This document shows positions 46,640 through 59,271 of a stretch of DNA of 64,000 nt, piece by piece. This DNA is from Peromyscus leucopus (taxonomy: Eukaryota > Chordata > Mammalia > Rodentia > Cricetidae): positions 115,430,829-115,494,828 of the forward strand of contig NC_051063.1 in NCBI RefSeq assembly GCF_004664715.2, in the 5' to 3' direction. The position numbers and the translations under genes are program-made. Every line of letters starts with the position of its first letter. Position 1 is the first letter of the stretch. Below the pieces are notes generated by a model. It did no database searches, had not been told where the DNA came from, and saw nothing but the letters and a program-made list of their open reading frames with translations.

Positions 46640-46800
46640 ATGTGCATTGTTATTTTCCCTGCATGTGTGTTTGTGTGAGGGTGTTGGGTCCTCTGGAACT
46701 AACAGACAGTTGTGAGCTGCCATGTGGGTGCTGGGAATTGAATCTGGGTCCTCTGGAAGAGTAGCAGTGTTCTTAACTCCTTAGCCATCTCTCTAGCCCC
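46640..46800 (-). mobile_element. B3/B2-type SINE, antisense
   Basis: 'tgtgagggtgttgggtcctctggaactaacagacagttgtgagctgccatgtgggtgctgggaattgaatctgggtcctctggaagag...ccttagccatctctctagcccc' is the full antisense layout ending in the tRNA-like head. Confidence 0.9.
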
Positions 46801-47646
46801 AACTCGGCAATTTCTGTGTTATTTTTTAGCTTGGATAATATATCCAGAGAAGAGTGGGCTATTCAAGTTACCTAATATTCTTGTATCAGGACACATACAA
46901 ACTTCCATGGTCGATTGTTATTATTATTGTTAATTATTATTATAAAAATGGGAACCCCATCATCCAACATTAGATGCACATATCTTTACACTTTTATATC
47001 TTGGTGAATTGTTCCTATTATCAATATGTAGTGGCCTTTGTGTCTTCTAATTAATGCTGGCTTGAAGACTAGTTCATCAGATAGCAGAATAGCTACACCA
47101 GCTTGGTTTTAGTTTCAATTCACACTATAGATTGGTTTATACTTTGAATCTCAGTCTGTGTCTGTCCTTTCCATGTGGAGAATATTTCTTAGAGACAACA
47201 GGTTATCCGACCTAATAATGACAATAATAATAATAATAATATAATTATTTTTAACCCCGTCAACTGGTCTATATCTCTTTATTGGGGTGTTGAAGTCATT
47301 TACATTTAAAGTTATTATTGAGAGAGTTTTGCTGACCCATATACTTTTGTTGTTTGCTTTTGTGATTGGTTGGATATTTTTTCTTTTCTTTATCTTGCTG
47401 GTATTTGTTTGCTGTTCTACTGTGTTGGACATAATGGATTGTTGACTTGCTTTCATGAAATTTGTCCTTATTTCTTTGTTAATTTAAAAAAAGTAGCTTT
47501 GGTGGTGGTTATGTACTCTCAGGGCTTGAAATACATTGATCTTTCCTTTCCTGGTTTTTAGGGTTGTTAATGAGGGATTTTATGTTACTCAGATGTGCAT
47601 GCCCCTGTATGTGAGCTGGTGTCCATCCCTTACAGCTTTAATAGTG

Positions 47647-47654
47647 TTTCCTTG

Positions 47655-47688
<34 letters not shown>

Positions 47689-47847
47689 TTTCGAGACAGG
47701 GTTTCTCTGTGTAGCTTTGGAGCGTGTCCTGGAACTCATTCTGTAGCCCAGGCTGGCCTCGAACTCACATAGATCTGCCTGGCTCTGCCTCCCGAGTGCT
47801 GGGATTAAAGGCGTGCGCCACCACTGCCCGGCTTTCCTTGTACTTTT
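47647..47847 (-). mobile_element. B1 SINE, antisense, 15-bp target duplication
   Basis: B1 at 47662-47832: poly-T, 'gcttttcgagacagggtttctctgtgtagctttggagcgtgtcc' to 'ggcgtgcgccaccactgcccggc'. Exact duplication 'tttccttgtactttt' at 47647-47661 and 47833-47847. Confidence 0.97.
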
Positions 47848-48183
47848 GACTTGTTGATTATAATCTCTTTTGGAGGGGTTCTTTTCTTGTCATATGTATT
47901 TAGGGTTCTAGGTACCTCTTCTGTTTTTGTACCTATTGTTTCTTTAGATTTGGGAACTATTGTACTAGCCACGGAGTAGATTCTGTATGCTGTCAATTTT
48001 TATTTCTCTCTCTTACCGTTTAGGGTTCTTAGGTTTAGTGTGTTGATTTTATCTCAGAGTCCTTGGTCATTGATATTGGTAGTAGTATTACTGATGCTTT
48101 GTTGAGTTTATTGGTTTTTTAAAAACCCACTGTTTTAGTGATTCATTGAATTTTTATTTCCAAAATTTATATATCCTTTAAAA

Positions 48184-48413
48184 CTCTCAATTTCACCGGG
48201 TAGTGGTGGCACATGCCTTTAATCCCAGCACTCGGGAGGCAGAGCCAGGCAGATCTCTGTGAGTTCAAGGCCAGCCTGGGCTACAGAGTAAATTCCACGA
48301 CAGGCTCCAAAGCTACACAGAGAAACCCTGTCTTGAAAAACCAAAACCCCAAACCAAAACCAACCAACCAACCAACCAACCAAACAAACAAACAAAAAAA
48401 TCCTCTCAATTTC
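48184..48413 (+). mobile_element. B1 SINE, sense, with CCAA-repeat tail
   Basis: B1 from 48195 ('accgggtagtggtggcacatgcctttaatcccagc') to a tail of (CCAA)n and (CAAA)n ending about 48402. Duplication 'ctctcaatttc' at 48184-48194 and 48403-48413. Confidence 0.95.
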
Positions 48414-48800
48414 CTTTTCTATTTTTCTGACTTTTCTTCTATATTGCTGATTTTCTCAACCACTTTTCTGACTTTCTCCTCTCTATTGCTTGCTTGCTTC
48501 CTTTCTAAGTACTCAGTTGACTTCTTCATTCTTTTGCTAACCTGTTTTCTGTTGGAGGTCACTTTCCATTTTTACTAGCAAACATTTGAGAACTTCATCT
48601 GGCCTTTGACTCTCTTCAGTGTCATTGAATGCAGTGGTTGAGAAGGTGTGACCTTGGGAAGGAGTACTGTAGTCTTATGTTCTTGTGCCTGCATCCCTGT
48701 GTTATTTGTGTTTGTTGGCTTGGGCATCTCTTCCTGTTTTACTCGAGGATCTTCTTAACGTGTAGACTGCTCCTGTGCTATCGAGAGAGGAGAAGGCAAA

Positions 48801-49892
48801 CTGTTGCAGAAGCAGAAATTCCAAATCATACAAGATGCAGAAATAGACTTAAACTCAATTAGCACACTAGCATGTCGCCAGTTACCATAAAAAGAAAACG
48901 GTGGGCGATGCAGTTAAAAAGTATTTGGGGTAAATGTGGAAATAGTGAGTGGATCAGGTGAATTCAAGGAGCAGGGAGGGGGGATGAAGGGGAATAGAGA
49001 TTTTGTAAGCAAGAAGTAAGAGGAGAAATTATTGTGAAGAAAAGGAAAAGAGCAAGAGATTAGAAAAAAAATTAACAGGAAAAAGATTCCCTAATTACGA
49101 GAACATTCCTAACCAATTTTATGTTAGTGTAAGAAGGGGTATAAAAACATAAGCATCAAAGCTAAAATCCTAACAATAAAAAATACATCAAATCCCACAA
49201 GAATAAGCCTAATTTCATAATATTACTAAATCTATAGTAGAAAAGAGGTAAAACAGCCACCCCAAGAAGAAAAGAAAAAAAAAATTGTCTCATAAATTGG
49301 AAAATGTTAATACAGTTATATAGCTTTATGAAGGAGAATAAAAATAATAGCTTAAAAGCCTGTTAATATTATATTGGGGAAAAAGGGAGGGCACATGGGA
49401 CTCCCCTCCTAAAAAGGACGGCCTGTTTATTGGAGAGGGTTCCCTTCTGGATCCTTCAGTGTTGAGGGCTGCTGAGTGTAGTCAGGGGCAGCCTTGTGTC
49501 AGTTGAACTTGTGGGATCTTAACTAACGAGTCTTTGTTGAGTAGTGTCTGCTAGCCACCGAGAGCATGCTTCGCTTTGTCTACCAGGAGCTTCTGCTGGC
49601 CACACTCGGCCTTGCAGTCTGTGGGCTGAGCAGGCTCTTTCAGCCTGCTGAGATGCTTCAGCATGGCCAGTGTTCTAGGTGGGATTGTTCGGAATTGTGT
49701 AGGGAATCAGGGAAGTAACCATCACATCGAAATCGGTACAGGCAGTCCTGGTTACGCATGTTCAAAACTCGTTATGCATTGATCTCTCTGCTGAACCTTC
49801 AGATTTCCCCAGTTCCACAGCAATGAGCCACACAGCAGTTACCTTGAACCAGAGGTTGATAGACTACCAGACCTCAGTCTCTGGGCTCTTTA
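48801..49892. other. Unclassified A-rich then mixed sequence
   Basis: The plus strand switches from T-rich (before 48.8 kb) to A-rich (48.85-49.37 kb) and then to balanced composition. It may be the 5' part of the neighbouring antisense L1 or a different repeat. I cannot identify it. No coding signal. Confidence 0.35.
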
Positions 49893-50115
49893 TTCAAGAG
49901 CAATGGTTTTCAACCTGTGGGTCATGACCTCTTTGGGGGTTGCATATTAGATACCCTGCTTATCAGATTTTTACATTACAGTTCGTAACAGTAGCAAAAT
50001 TACAGCTAAGAAATAGCAACTAAATAACTTTATGCTTGGGGTTCACCACACCTTGAGGAACTAACTGTATTAAAGCATCACAGTACCAGGAAGGTTGAGA
50101 ACTACTGTTCTAGAG
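49893..50115. mobile_element. hAT-Charlie-type non-autonomous DNA transposon (URR1-like)
   Basis: Element 49901-50107 with terminal inverted repeats 'caatggttttcaacct' and 'aggttgagaactactg', the hAT 'CAGNGGTTCTCAACC' type. An 8-bp duplication (ttcaagag / ttctagag, one change) matches hAT integration. The interior 'gtgggtcatgacctctttgggggttgcat' and 'acagtagcaaaattacagc' match the rodent URR1 repeat. No transposase is encoded; it was moved in trans. Confidence 0.88.
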
Positions 50116-50870
50116 TAACTCTAGAGTAAGCTGAGCAGATCTGTTCCAGGCTCTAAGCATGAGTGAGGCTAAGTTTCCCTATACACTCCACCACCTGGGC
50201 CAATCCTGTGGCTGCCAACACTTTTTGGCTTGTCAGCATCCAGTTCTCTTGCTGTCTACACCTGTCTCCCCAGACTTCCCTCACTGAGTGTGGGAGGTTA
50301 AATTCAGCATACCCAGACTGATCCTGTTGTCAGGGCCCCAGGGTAACTCAGTTTTAAAATGGCACCTGGTCCCATGCCGCTTAGCTAAGGGAATGCTCAT
50401 TCACTTCTGATCGTTATTCTGCAGCGGTCGCCATCTCACTGAGACTGGGTTTGAGATGTGCTTCCTGTGGGCTTGCCCTGTGGGCAGGCCCCTGTAGGTC
50501 TTTTCCCTGGAGCTGTGTGGGTTTCCTTTTGGATGGTGCTTCAGCTTTTCCTTGTGGCTGGAGCTGAGGTCAGCATCCTTCTTTTTCTCCATTCTTCAAC
50601 TGACTCTCATCCCTTTTGGGAATTTCTGAAGCTCGTCCTTTCTGTTCTTTTTCTTTTTTTCTTATCCTGACCCCTCTCCTTCACTGGCTACTGTTACCTA
50701 TTTTACTCAGTCTTGCACTATGCTTTGTAATAGTAATCTTTGTATTTTTACAATTTGTGTACAGATTGATGCTCACTCAAAAGTTCACTTGTAATATTTA
50801 ATGTTCCTATGTATTTCATCATTTCTACTAACAAAATATATAAAAATAGACTTTTAGAAATTATATTGTA

Positions 50871-51078
50871 GGGTTGGAGAGATGGCCCAGCAGCTAAGGG
50901 CGCCTACTGCTGCAGAGGACTCAAGTTCAGATTCCGGCATCCACATCTGGTGGCTTACAACCACTTGAAACTCCAGCTCCAAGATCCAGGGCCACCTTCT
51001 GGCCTTCTCAGGCACCTGCACTCATGTGTACATAACCACACACAGACATATGCATGCACATAATTTTAAAAAGAAAGT
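50871..51078 (+). mobile_element. B3-type SINE, sense
   Basis: 'agggttggagagatggcccagcagctaagggcgcctactgctgcagagg', then 'catccacatctggtggcttacaaccacttg' and 'tgcactcatgtgtacataaccacacacag', ending in an A-rich tail. Confidence 0.9.
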
Positions 51079-51679
51079 TTATCTTGTATTTTGGATGTTA
51101 GCTATTACTTCACATTTAAAGTAACTGGAGTTCCTCACCACCTGCACACAGGGAGACCTTTGTAAGTCCCAGACAAAAATGAAGGAAAGCATAGTGGTGT
51201 ATTCTGTTGTGGATTTTACAGTGCTCACTTGCACAGTTGGAGGATGAATGCTGTGGTGTTCAGTACTTAGGTATGTTCCCTAAGAAGGAAAAGTTGTCCA
51301 TTAACCTTTTTGAATTATCATTTTCATAGGCAGCTTCCTTCAGGACCTCCTGACCAGTATGCTAGATATCCCTTTTGCCGAGTCAAATCTTTATACTCTT
51401 TTGCACTTTGGGGAAGGAATACTTTAAAACATGCATTTTCACTCTTTTAGATTCATAGGTCTTTTCAGAGTATGAAATGCTTATTCAATATTTACTTGAA
51501 CTGTAAAATCTAACAAATCTGTTATAATCTCATAAGCCTGTCTATGATCAAGTCATTATCTTTAGGCCTTTAGTAAATATTTAACTAAGAAATGGGATTC
51601 CTAGGAATAAAAAGCATTTTATTGAGTGTCCAGTTATTTTGTAAAAGGCCCAAAAACAACTATGAAGAAATCAGTGATA

Positions 51680-51685
51680 TGGACG

Positions 51686-51721
<36 letters not shown>

Positions 51722-51862
51722 GACAGGGTTTCTCCATGTAGTTTTGGTCCCTGTCCTGGATCTCACTCTGTAGACCAGGCTGGTCTTGAACTCACGGAGA
51801 TCCACTTGGCTCTGCTCGGATTAAAGGCATGCACCACTGCCTCCTGGCTGGATGGAATTTTT
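51680..51862 (-). mobile_element. B1 SINE, antisense, with internal deletion
   Basis: Poly-T of about 30, then 'ggacagggtttctccatgtagttttggtccctgtcctgg'. The segment between 'ggctctgc' and 'ggattaaaggcatgcacc' lacks about ten bases of the usual 'ctcccgagtgctgggattaaag'. Approximate duplication 'ggacggagttttt' / 'ggatggaattttt' at 51680-51692 and 51850-51862. Confidence 0.9.
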
Positions 51863-51934
51863 AAAGGCACTGGCTTAGCCCAGTTTCTATAAAGAGTAAG
51901 CAGAGTGAATGTTTTGGTAATAGACTTTAGTCCT

Positions 51935-52072
51935 CCCCTCCCCACCCCCCAAAAGGGGCTTACCCTGCCTGGTCTAGAACTTATTGTATAGCTCACACTG
52001 GCTTTGAACTCACAGAAACCCATGTTTGTCTCTGGAGTGCTGGGATTAAAGGTGTGTGTCATCACGCCTGGC
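51935..52072 (-). repeat. Old B1-like SINE, antisense
   Basis: 'cctggtctagaacttattgtatagctcacactggctttgaactcacagaaacccatg...gagtgctgggattaaaggtgtgtgtcatcacgcctggct'. Confidence 0.85.
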
Positions 52073-53791
52073 TGTAATAGGTTCTTAAAAAATTTAAAAC
52101 AAAACTAATCAAGGATCCCTGAAGTCATTAAATAATTCAGACTGCTGAAAAACATCTGTCTTGCTTATCTGACCTTAAGAGATCATGGAGTTGTTATAAA
52201 TTGACTTTGCTTGAGGTCTCATTTCGGGGTATAAGTGAGAGAGGCTTATTTTATCTCTGGCTCCTCATTAAGTAATCCATACCTTTTCTTACTTTGTTAC
52301 TATTCATTTGGAAATGGAGCAGTGTCTTTGGTGTTTTTTTTTTTTTCTTTTAAATGATGAGTGTATTTATTAACATGCCTGTTTGAGGCCCTTCACCTTG
52401 TTTTCTTATGTGACTTCTTGTTACTCTTTGTTTGGCCCGTTGAGGGCAAAGTACACCTGCCAACATATCACTTCTGGTTGAGAGTTGAGGGCCTGCTGGT
52501 GCAGTAAACACTTTCTCAATCCACCCTTCCCCTTACCTGCTGGCTGTGGAGTGTAGATGGCCTGAGGTTCACCCTTAGCTGCCCCATAGGTCAGGGATGA
52601 AATTAACAGGTGTAATCCACATCCTAAATGATGATGTGCTGTTACTGCTTACGTTTTGGGTCCAGCAGATTCCCAATAAAACAGGTATTTATTTGATTAA
52701 AAGAATCTTAGGCCATCAAATCCTGAGTGTTTTCAATGCCCATATTATTTCCATTTGTGTGGTCACTAGGAAACGCTCTTCAACTAAGTAAGAGTCGTTT
52801 ACCTGAAAAAGTTCATATTCCTCAAAAATAATCTATTTTGAAAAGAAAAGTCCATTTTGGTAGCGGGGCCCACCTGGAATCCAGGGACTAAGTCCACACT
52901 TAAGCTGCCCAGTGACTGTGCTCTTCAGGCTGCTTTTATACCCAGCATCCCTGGCGGGGTCATTAGGTACAGATTGTTTTGAATAATCAGACCTTTATTT
53001 ATTTATTTGTTTTTTCAAACCTGCAGCCCCAAAATGCTCCTGCACAGGAGACAGTGAGTTAATCAGGGCAGTGTGGATTTCTTCATGTGCCCATGGCCGT
53101 ATTTCCAGCCTGGGGAGCGTAGTGTAACTATTTGCCCTGAGTCCTCACTTCCTCTCACCCTGCCTCTTCCACTCTCATTTCATCTCTCAGTTATTATTTT
53201 TACAGTAAGTCAGGACTGGAGGGAATGTGGAGATTGTAGTTAAAGGGGGCAGCTACAAAACATGACAGAATTGTTTCATCTGGAATAAATGTTGTTAGGT
53301 GATGTATGGCATGTTGCTAGGTTTTTACCATGTTCTCCTTTGCAGGGCTAGAAAGCCTTCCTCAGGGAAATGACCTAGTGATTATATGACCTCCCTGGGA
53401 GAATATATGTGGGGCTTATTGTTTAGCCACAGGAATAAACTCCAGCACAAGGAAATGGAGAGGAATAAGAGATCATTACTTTTTAGAGTTTATTGGACAA
53501 TTTCCTATGTCTAATACCCTGGCCAAAATTTGATTTTTTTTTCCCTTCAAATTTCATATCTTTTTATACTTGAAGGCAAAACAGGAAGAAAATGTTTCCT
53601 TAGACCAGTTAAAGGTTTTGAGAGCTGGAAGCTACCATCTCAGATCTACATTTTAAATTCTAGCAGACAGTTTTAGTTACAAATAAATGTTAGCAAAACC
53701 GTTTTGAATATTCTGTTTCTCCATACTATTCCCTAAGAGGTAAATTGAGGTTTTAGGCAAAACAGTTACTAAGAAGTAAGCTTTTTTTTTA

Positions 53792-53792
<1 letters not shown>

Positions 53793-53842
<50 letters not shown>

Positions 53843-53882
53843 TGTGTGTGTGTGTGTGTGTATGCATGTACATGTGTGTGTT
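53793..53882. repeat. (TG)n microsatellite
   Basis: TG run with one 'ta' interruption, then 'tatgcatgtacatgtgtgtg'. Confidence 0.95.
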
Positions 53883-54195
53883 CTTGTGTGAGAGTGTGGG
53901 CACATGCTTTTTACAAGTCACATGAAGGTTAGAGGATACCAGGGTAACTTTGGATTTCAATCCTTGCCTTCCACATTGTGTGAGTCAGGATCCCCCATTC
54001 CTCCCCGCATAGACCATGCTGTCATTGAGCTTCTGAGGCATCACCTGTGACCTCCAGCCATCTTGCCATAGGAGTGCTGGGGTTGCAGATGTTCACTGCT
54101 GCATCCAGATTTACATGGGTTGGAGGGATCCAAATACAGAGCATCATGCCTGTGTGGCAAGCATTTCAGCTGCAGAGTCATAGTGCTGGCCCCTT
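53883..54195 (-). repeat. Rodent SINE-type repeat next to TG run, antisense
   Basis: 'caagtcacatgaaggttagaggataccagggtaactttgg', 'ccataggagtgctggggttgcagatgttcactgctgc' and 'cctgtgtggcaagcatttcagctgcagagtcatagtgctggcccc' follow the antisense B3/B4 layout. Diverged. Confidence 0.6.
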
Positions 54196-54411
54196 AGTAC
54201 CTTTTAAAATTTTCTTTTTCTCTGCTCTTGCTCTTTTTTCACTCACTCATGATTAACTTTCATGGTTATTATTTTTTTTTCCCTTCCTGGTTTTGGTAAG
54301 TATTCTGTTACCTTGTTTAAAAGCAGTTAAAGATGTTGTATCTACCAGCTACTGTGGACTGATGGCTAGACTCCATCCAAACATCTCCCTATCTGCCTAC
54401 CTTCCATCTTT

Positions 54412-54492
54412 TTATTTATTGAGTGTGCTGGGATTGAACTCAGGACCCCAGGTATGTAAGGCAAGCACTCTACTGCTGAGCTGCATCCCCAC
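54412..54492 (-). repeat. ID/B4-type fragment, antisense
   Basis: 'gagtgtgctgggattgaactcaggaccccaggtatgtaaggcaagcactctactgctgagctgcatccccac'. Confidence 0.85.
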
Positions 54493-55145
54493 ATCAGCAA
54501 ACAACTTGGTTGTACTTTTTAGTCCAGACATATCTGTGAATCTCTGGTTTCTTCCATTCCACTTGCCTGTCCTCCTGCGTGTGAACTTAGCTTGCTTGCA
54601 TCCACTTTGAGGGTTCAGTTCATTCATTCCATTTTTATTCTTGGTGTTCTTACTGGACAAACAGGACTAAAACACAAATGCCTACTGTTTCTCCTCTGAG
54701 TTAAAGTCTTTATTGCAGAGGGCATTATTAGACTATTATGAGAAGGGCGCATTGGTCAGGGCGTCAGTCACAGGGTTCTGGTTGAAGTTGCAGTCGTGCA
54801 CAGCGGGCTGCCTGGTGAAGGCTGAAGCGACACTGCTGTGTTTTCAAGGTTGTCCCTCAGTGTAGGAGCTACTTTGATTGTGAGGGTGATGGTGCAGGGC
54901 TTGCCTGAATCTTGTTCTTGACCATGTTTGTCTCAACGCTGTATCTTAAGCATGTTTCCAGGACACCTTTAAAGTTTCCCTTACCTTCTATATAAATTTG
55001 AAAGCAGAGGACAGGGAGGACATGAGAGGTGAACAGTGGGAGGTTTAATGGTCACCATTACAGCTTGATGAATGATTTTCTTGTATAGCAGAAAGTTAGG
55101 GGAAACTTTGAAGATCTTCCCACACACACTGTTAATGAGTTGCCC

Positions 55146-55200
55146 TAGTTTTTAGTTTAATTTTTACTACATATATTTAGTGTGTATGTCCATGTATGCC

Positions 55201-55231
<31 letters not shown>

Positions 55232-55408
55232 CTGTGTGTGTGTGTCTGTCTGTCTGTCTGTCTGTCTGTGTGCCATGGTGTTTGTGTGGAGGTCAGAGGA
55301 GAACTTTGGGGAATTGGTTCTTTCCTTTCACCCTGTGTATTCATGGTATTGAACTTGGGTCATCAAGCTTGGTGGTGAGTACTGACTGCTGAGCCATCTC
55401 TTTGGCCC
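55146..55408 (-). mobile_element. B3-type SINE, antisense, with expanded TG/TCTG tail
   Basis: (TG)n at 55203-55248 with (TCTG)n at 55243-55270 forms the tail. The body is 'gtgtggaggtcagaggagaactttggggaattggttc...attgaacttgggtcatcaagcttggtggtgagtactgactgctgagccatctctttggccc'. Confidence 0.85.
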
Positions 55409-55778
55409 TCCTTTGGCTTTTCGTAATAAGCTGGTTGCCTTGATCTCATGAGGCTGTGCAGTGTGGTGCATTGGCTGTGAGTTACATGATCTGAGGGCTG
55501 GTTTTAGTTTTTTCTTTTTCCTCTGTCATAGTGTGATTTCCACCTATATAAATAGAGAGTAATCACGCCTTCACTACATCATGGCTTTCTGTGGGACACT
55601 TGTAAAAAACTGTAAGTGAAATCTTTGCAAACTGTCAGAAGATGTGTAAATATATGTGGTACTTGGTTTGTCATTTTCTTTTGAGACATTTAAATTTGGC
55701 TTTTAGAGCTTGTAATTTTAACCTTACAAATAGGAATGTTGGAATCAATTCAGATGCATTGTGTCTTTTAAAGGACAG

Positions 55779-55781
<3 letters not shown>

Positions 55782-55848
<67 letters not shown>

Positions 55849-55850
55849 AT
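55782..55850. repeat. (TG)n microsatellite
   Basis: About 34 TG units with one 'ta' interruption. The 162-codon frame across it is a translation of the repeat. Confidence 0.97.
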
Positions 55851-57045
55851 TGTGCTTAGCCTTCTTTATCAATGGATCTATGTTTGGGATATAGTCAAAT
55901 GTGGACTAAAAATACAGTTATGTGCTGCAGAAGCCATTTTGGTCAACAAGACCATGTATATGACTGTATATACCACGTATATCTGTGAAAGGCTCTTCTA
56001 CGTCCCAGTAGGGTATTCAGCTAGGAACAAAACATGTGGATCTTTGGAGGGACATTTAAGTTCCACACTATTGCATTCTGATCTGGCACCCAAAGGCTTA
56101 TGTTCTTCTCAGAGAGCAAAATGTATTTAGGCTGTCTCTAAGAATTCCTTCAGTGTTAACTGTTCTGTGATTGCTAAAATGTCTTAAGTCCAAAGTTTCC
56201 TCTGAGGCTCAAGACATCAGGTATGGACCTCTACAGAGGTGTAAAAAACAAGATTGTCTGCTTCCAAGATACCCAGAGTAAACATTCTTATTCCAAAAGG
56301 GAGATATTTAGGAATAAAAAGCAGGGATTAGATCAAAGCAAGACTAGATCCCGGCATGGCGAACTTTACATCTTAGCTCTGTATCTGGTATCTGATGTCT
56401 GTTCTGGTTAGCTAATTTGCAAGGAACAAAGACTATTGTAACAGTTTTGGGGCTCTCACTTCATGGTCATATGACCCCATTGCTTTTGGGCCTCTAGATA
56501 GGCGGAATGGAGCCTCTCTAGGGCTTGGGTAGCTTCACCCTAAGAGTCATTCTGGCTGCAGTCCATTTGGCTGCTCTCTGAGGCTGTCTGTGCATGCCTT
56601 GTGCACCTTTTCTTGTCAGATATGCTATGTTCCAGGCACTCCATCTTCCAGAGCCTTGGTTGCAGCCTTGCCTTCACACATTGCTCCACAGAACTCTGTC
56701 CTAGTGATGACTGTAGTTCTGGCTGTCTGGCTTCCCAGGCTTTCCTCTGAAGCTTTGTTGGAAGCCTTTGGACAACACCATGTTCTTCTTGATGGCCCAA
56801 GCTCTACCTGTGCCCATTAGTTCTTGACCCACCGTTCTGCATTCATGCTAGTGGTACACAGGACAATTCCCAAGACAGTCCTGGTCGATCATGGTTCCCT
56901 GGGGTCCCTTCACAACTAAAAGTCCTTGAAACAGACTTACACAAGTCCACCTTTGAGCCCGTGATGGCATGGGTGGTGTCCTGCTTATTTCTGAGATGTT
57001 CTCAAGGTATTCTCATCCTGTTTTCCCAGATGCAAAGTACTTTAC

Positions 57046-57280
57046 TTCTTTAGAAAAAAATATTTCTTTTTATTATGTGTATAGTGTTTGACTTCATGTG
57101 TGTCTGTGCACCATGTATGTGCTGTACCTGTGGAGGCCCGAGGATGCATGGTGTCAGATGCATCTAGAGATAGGGTTATAGACCATTGTGAGCTGCCAAA
57201 AGGATGCTGGAAATTGAACCTGGGTCCTCTGGAAGAGCAGCCAGTGGCCTTACCTGCTGAGCCATCTCTTCAGCTCCTAC
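57046..57280 (-). mobile_element. B3/B2-type SINE, antisense
   Basis: 'ttttattatgtgtatagtgtttgacttcatgtgtgtctgtg...gaggcccgaggatgcatggtgtcagatgc' and 'gagctgccaaaaggatgctggaaattgaacctgggtcctctggaagagcag...gctgagccatctcttcagctcc'. Confidence 0.9.
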
Positions 57281-57814
57281 TTGTCTTCTTAGGTGTTTTC
57301 AGTCTTCTTAGCAATTGCACCCTTTCTGGTAGCACCTTTAACGTCCTTCTCCACCCCCACAGGCTGAGAGTATTCAAATTTTCCTCTTTTGCTTTTTCTT
57401 CCCAGCTCTTGTTGAAAGTCTGGCTAACCAAAGCCAGCATTATCCGTGCTACTGTGCAAATGCTGTGCTGTCTTGGAGTCACCTCTAAACTTAGTTCTCC
57501 ACAAAGTCTCAGGCATGCACACAATGCAGGCATTTCTTGCTTTTCTTTTTTTCTTTTTTGTTATAGTGTTATGAGGTTGGCACATAGTAATCTCTAGTGG
57601 AATCTTCATTCCTATCTGAAACTTCATCTACACAGTCTTTACTTTCTGTATTTCTCTCAGTGTGAAACACCTACCATTCCTTGCTTACAGCATTCTATGC
57701 AATTTCTCACCTATACCTTCTAATTCTCTTCTCAGATTCTTTCAACAAACCAATTCCGTGGCCCTGTCCACATTCTCTAGGCATGGACACAGTTCCAACC
57801 CTACTTTTGGTGAC

Positions 57815-58165
57815 AGTTTTCTGTATTAGTTTTGTATCACTATAACAAAATGCCTAGGTCAATCAGTGTGAGAAGAAGAAACACATATTTTGTTTCATGG
57901 ATTGGTTTCAGTGCACGGCCGGCTTGGCTCTGTTGATGTTGGGCCTCTAATTGGGCAGCAAATACATCATGGTGGTTGTATGTGTCAGAAGACATGGTCT
58001 CATCTGATGGCAATAGGAAGCAGAGAGGAGACTGTATCCTATGTTCCACTCAAAAGCATACCTCAGTGGCCTAATGCTTTGACTGGTTATCATCTCCCAA
58101 TGTTTCCATGCTCCCCAAATATGCCACAGGCTGGGGATCAAACCTGTATCTTCAGAGAACATTTA
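57815..58165. repeat. Interspersed repeat, family unassigned
   Basis: 'gtattagttttgtatcactataacaaaatgcctaggtc', 'gtttcatggattggtttcagtgc' and 'tggcctaatgctttgactgg' resemble a mammalian interspersed repeat with 'ctgctgtaacaaa...ctggg' style. Not confidently named. Confidence 0.4.
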
Positions 58166-59271
58166 AGACACTGTAGTAATAGGCAAGATACGTTTGCCAT
58201 TTTCTTTAAAGCTGCTCTTCTCAATAAGGGGCAGTTTTACCTCCTAAGAGATCTTTGGCAATGTCTGCAGACTGTTTTGGTTCTCAAGACAAGGAGATGC
58301 TGTTGGCATCTTGTCCCACTGGGAAGGAGGGGGCAGGGATAGAATAATCTTATAATGTACAGGGTAGCTCCTAAAACATCAGATTGGCCCTAGATGTCAG
58401 TAGTGTTGAATTGTTGGGAGATCTTTCTTTAAAAAAAATTCTTATTTACTAGTGATTACTCTTAAGAGTAGATACAGCATAAAATCTGTTACCGTAAACT
58501 ATTATATTTTTCAAAGAAACTAGATCTGTTACATCTAGAAATGGGATTATCTAGAGATTAGTGACCAACCTCTGGGATAAAAGTGAAGGCTAATTTACAG
58601 CTTGGTACTAATCAGGCTAAGGCTATGGTTAGCCCTTTGAGAGCCAATTAGATTTGTCATAGTCCATGGTCAGTGGCTACAGTGTCAACGCTGGCATTCT
58701 ATTGCTATGGAAAATATATGGCGCGAGTCACATGGGCAATCACAAATGATCAACAAGGGAATATGAATGCGTAAACATGAATATGAAGTGCATATGACCT
58801 TGATGGATGTTAAGTGATGCTAGTATTGTAGGCAAGGAGTTACGGCCCATGGAGGGGATGTGTCCACAGAGCCAATACCTCGAGGGGCCAAGCACTAGGG
58901 AACTTGAACACTGCTACCTGGCCTCATAAGTTTGTCTCTCCTCTGTCTGCACTTTTTGTTCATTGGCTTGGTCTACATTGTCCCCTCATGAGTTTGCTCA
59001 TGCTGCCACTGTTCCTTGACACATGCTTGTCATATTCACAAAGGTGTTTGCTTATGTTTCAATATTTTATGGAATTCAGGTCTGAGGTCCATCTCAGCAC
59101 TTTTTGCATATAGTGTAAGAGTTTTGTTAATTGTATCTGTATCCACTGATACCTGATATTTCCATTATCATTTATTTTAAAAAAAACACCACAGTTTTTT
59201 CTTAAAGGTGAAACAGGAGCTCACTATGATATTTAATTAGCCTCTTCATTATTGATTGATTTATATTTTTT

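Larger units (their letters stand above)
46850..48800 (-). repeat. L1-derived T-rich segment, antisense, split by two B1s
   Basis: 'caccagcttggttttag', 'ggagaatatttcttagagacaacagg', 'ttgaagtcatttacatttaaagttattattgagag' and 'gtgtttccttgtac' follow a known antisense L1 order. It is T-rich on the plus strand throughout, including 48403-48600. No frame is intact. Boundaries are uncertain. It is interrupted by B1s at 47662-47832 and 48195-48402. Confidence 0.55.
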
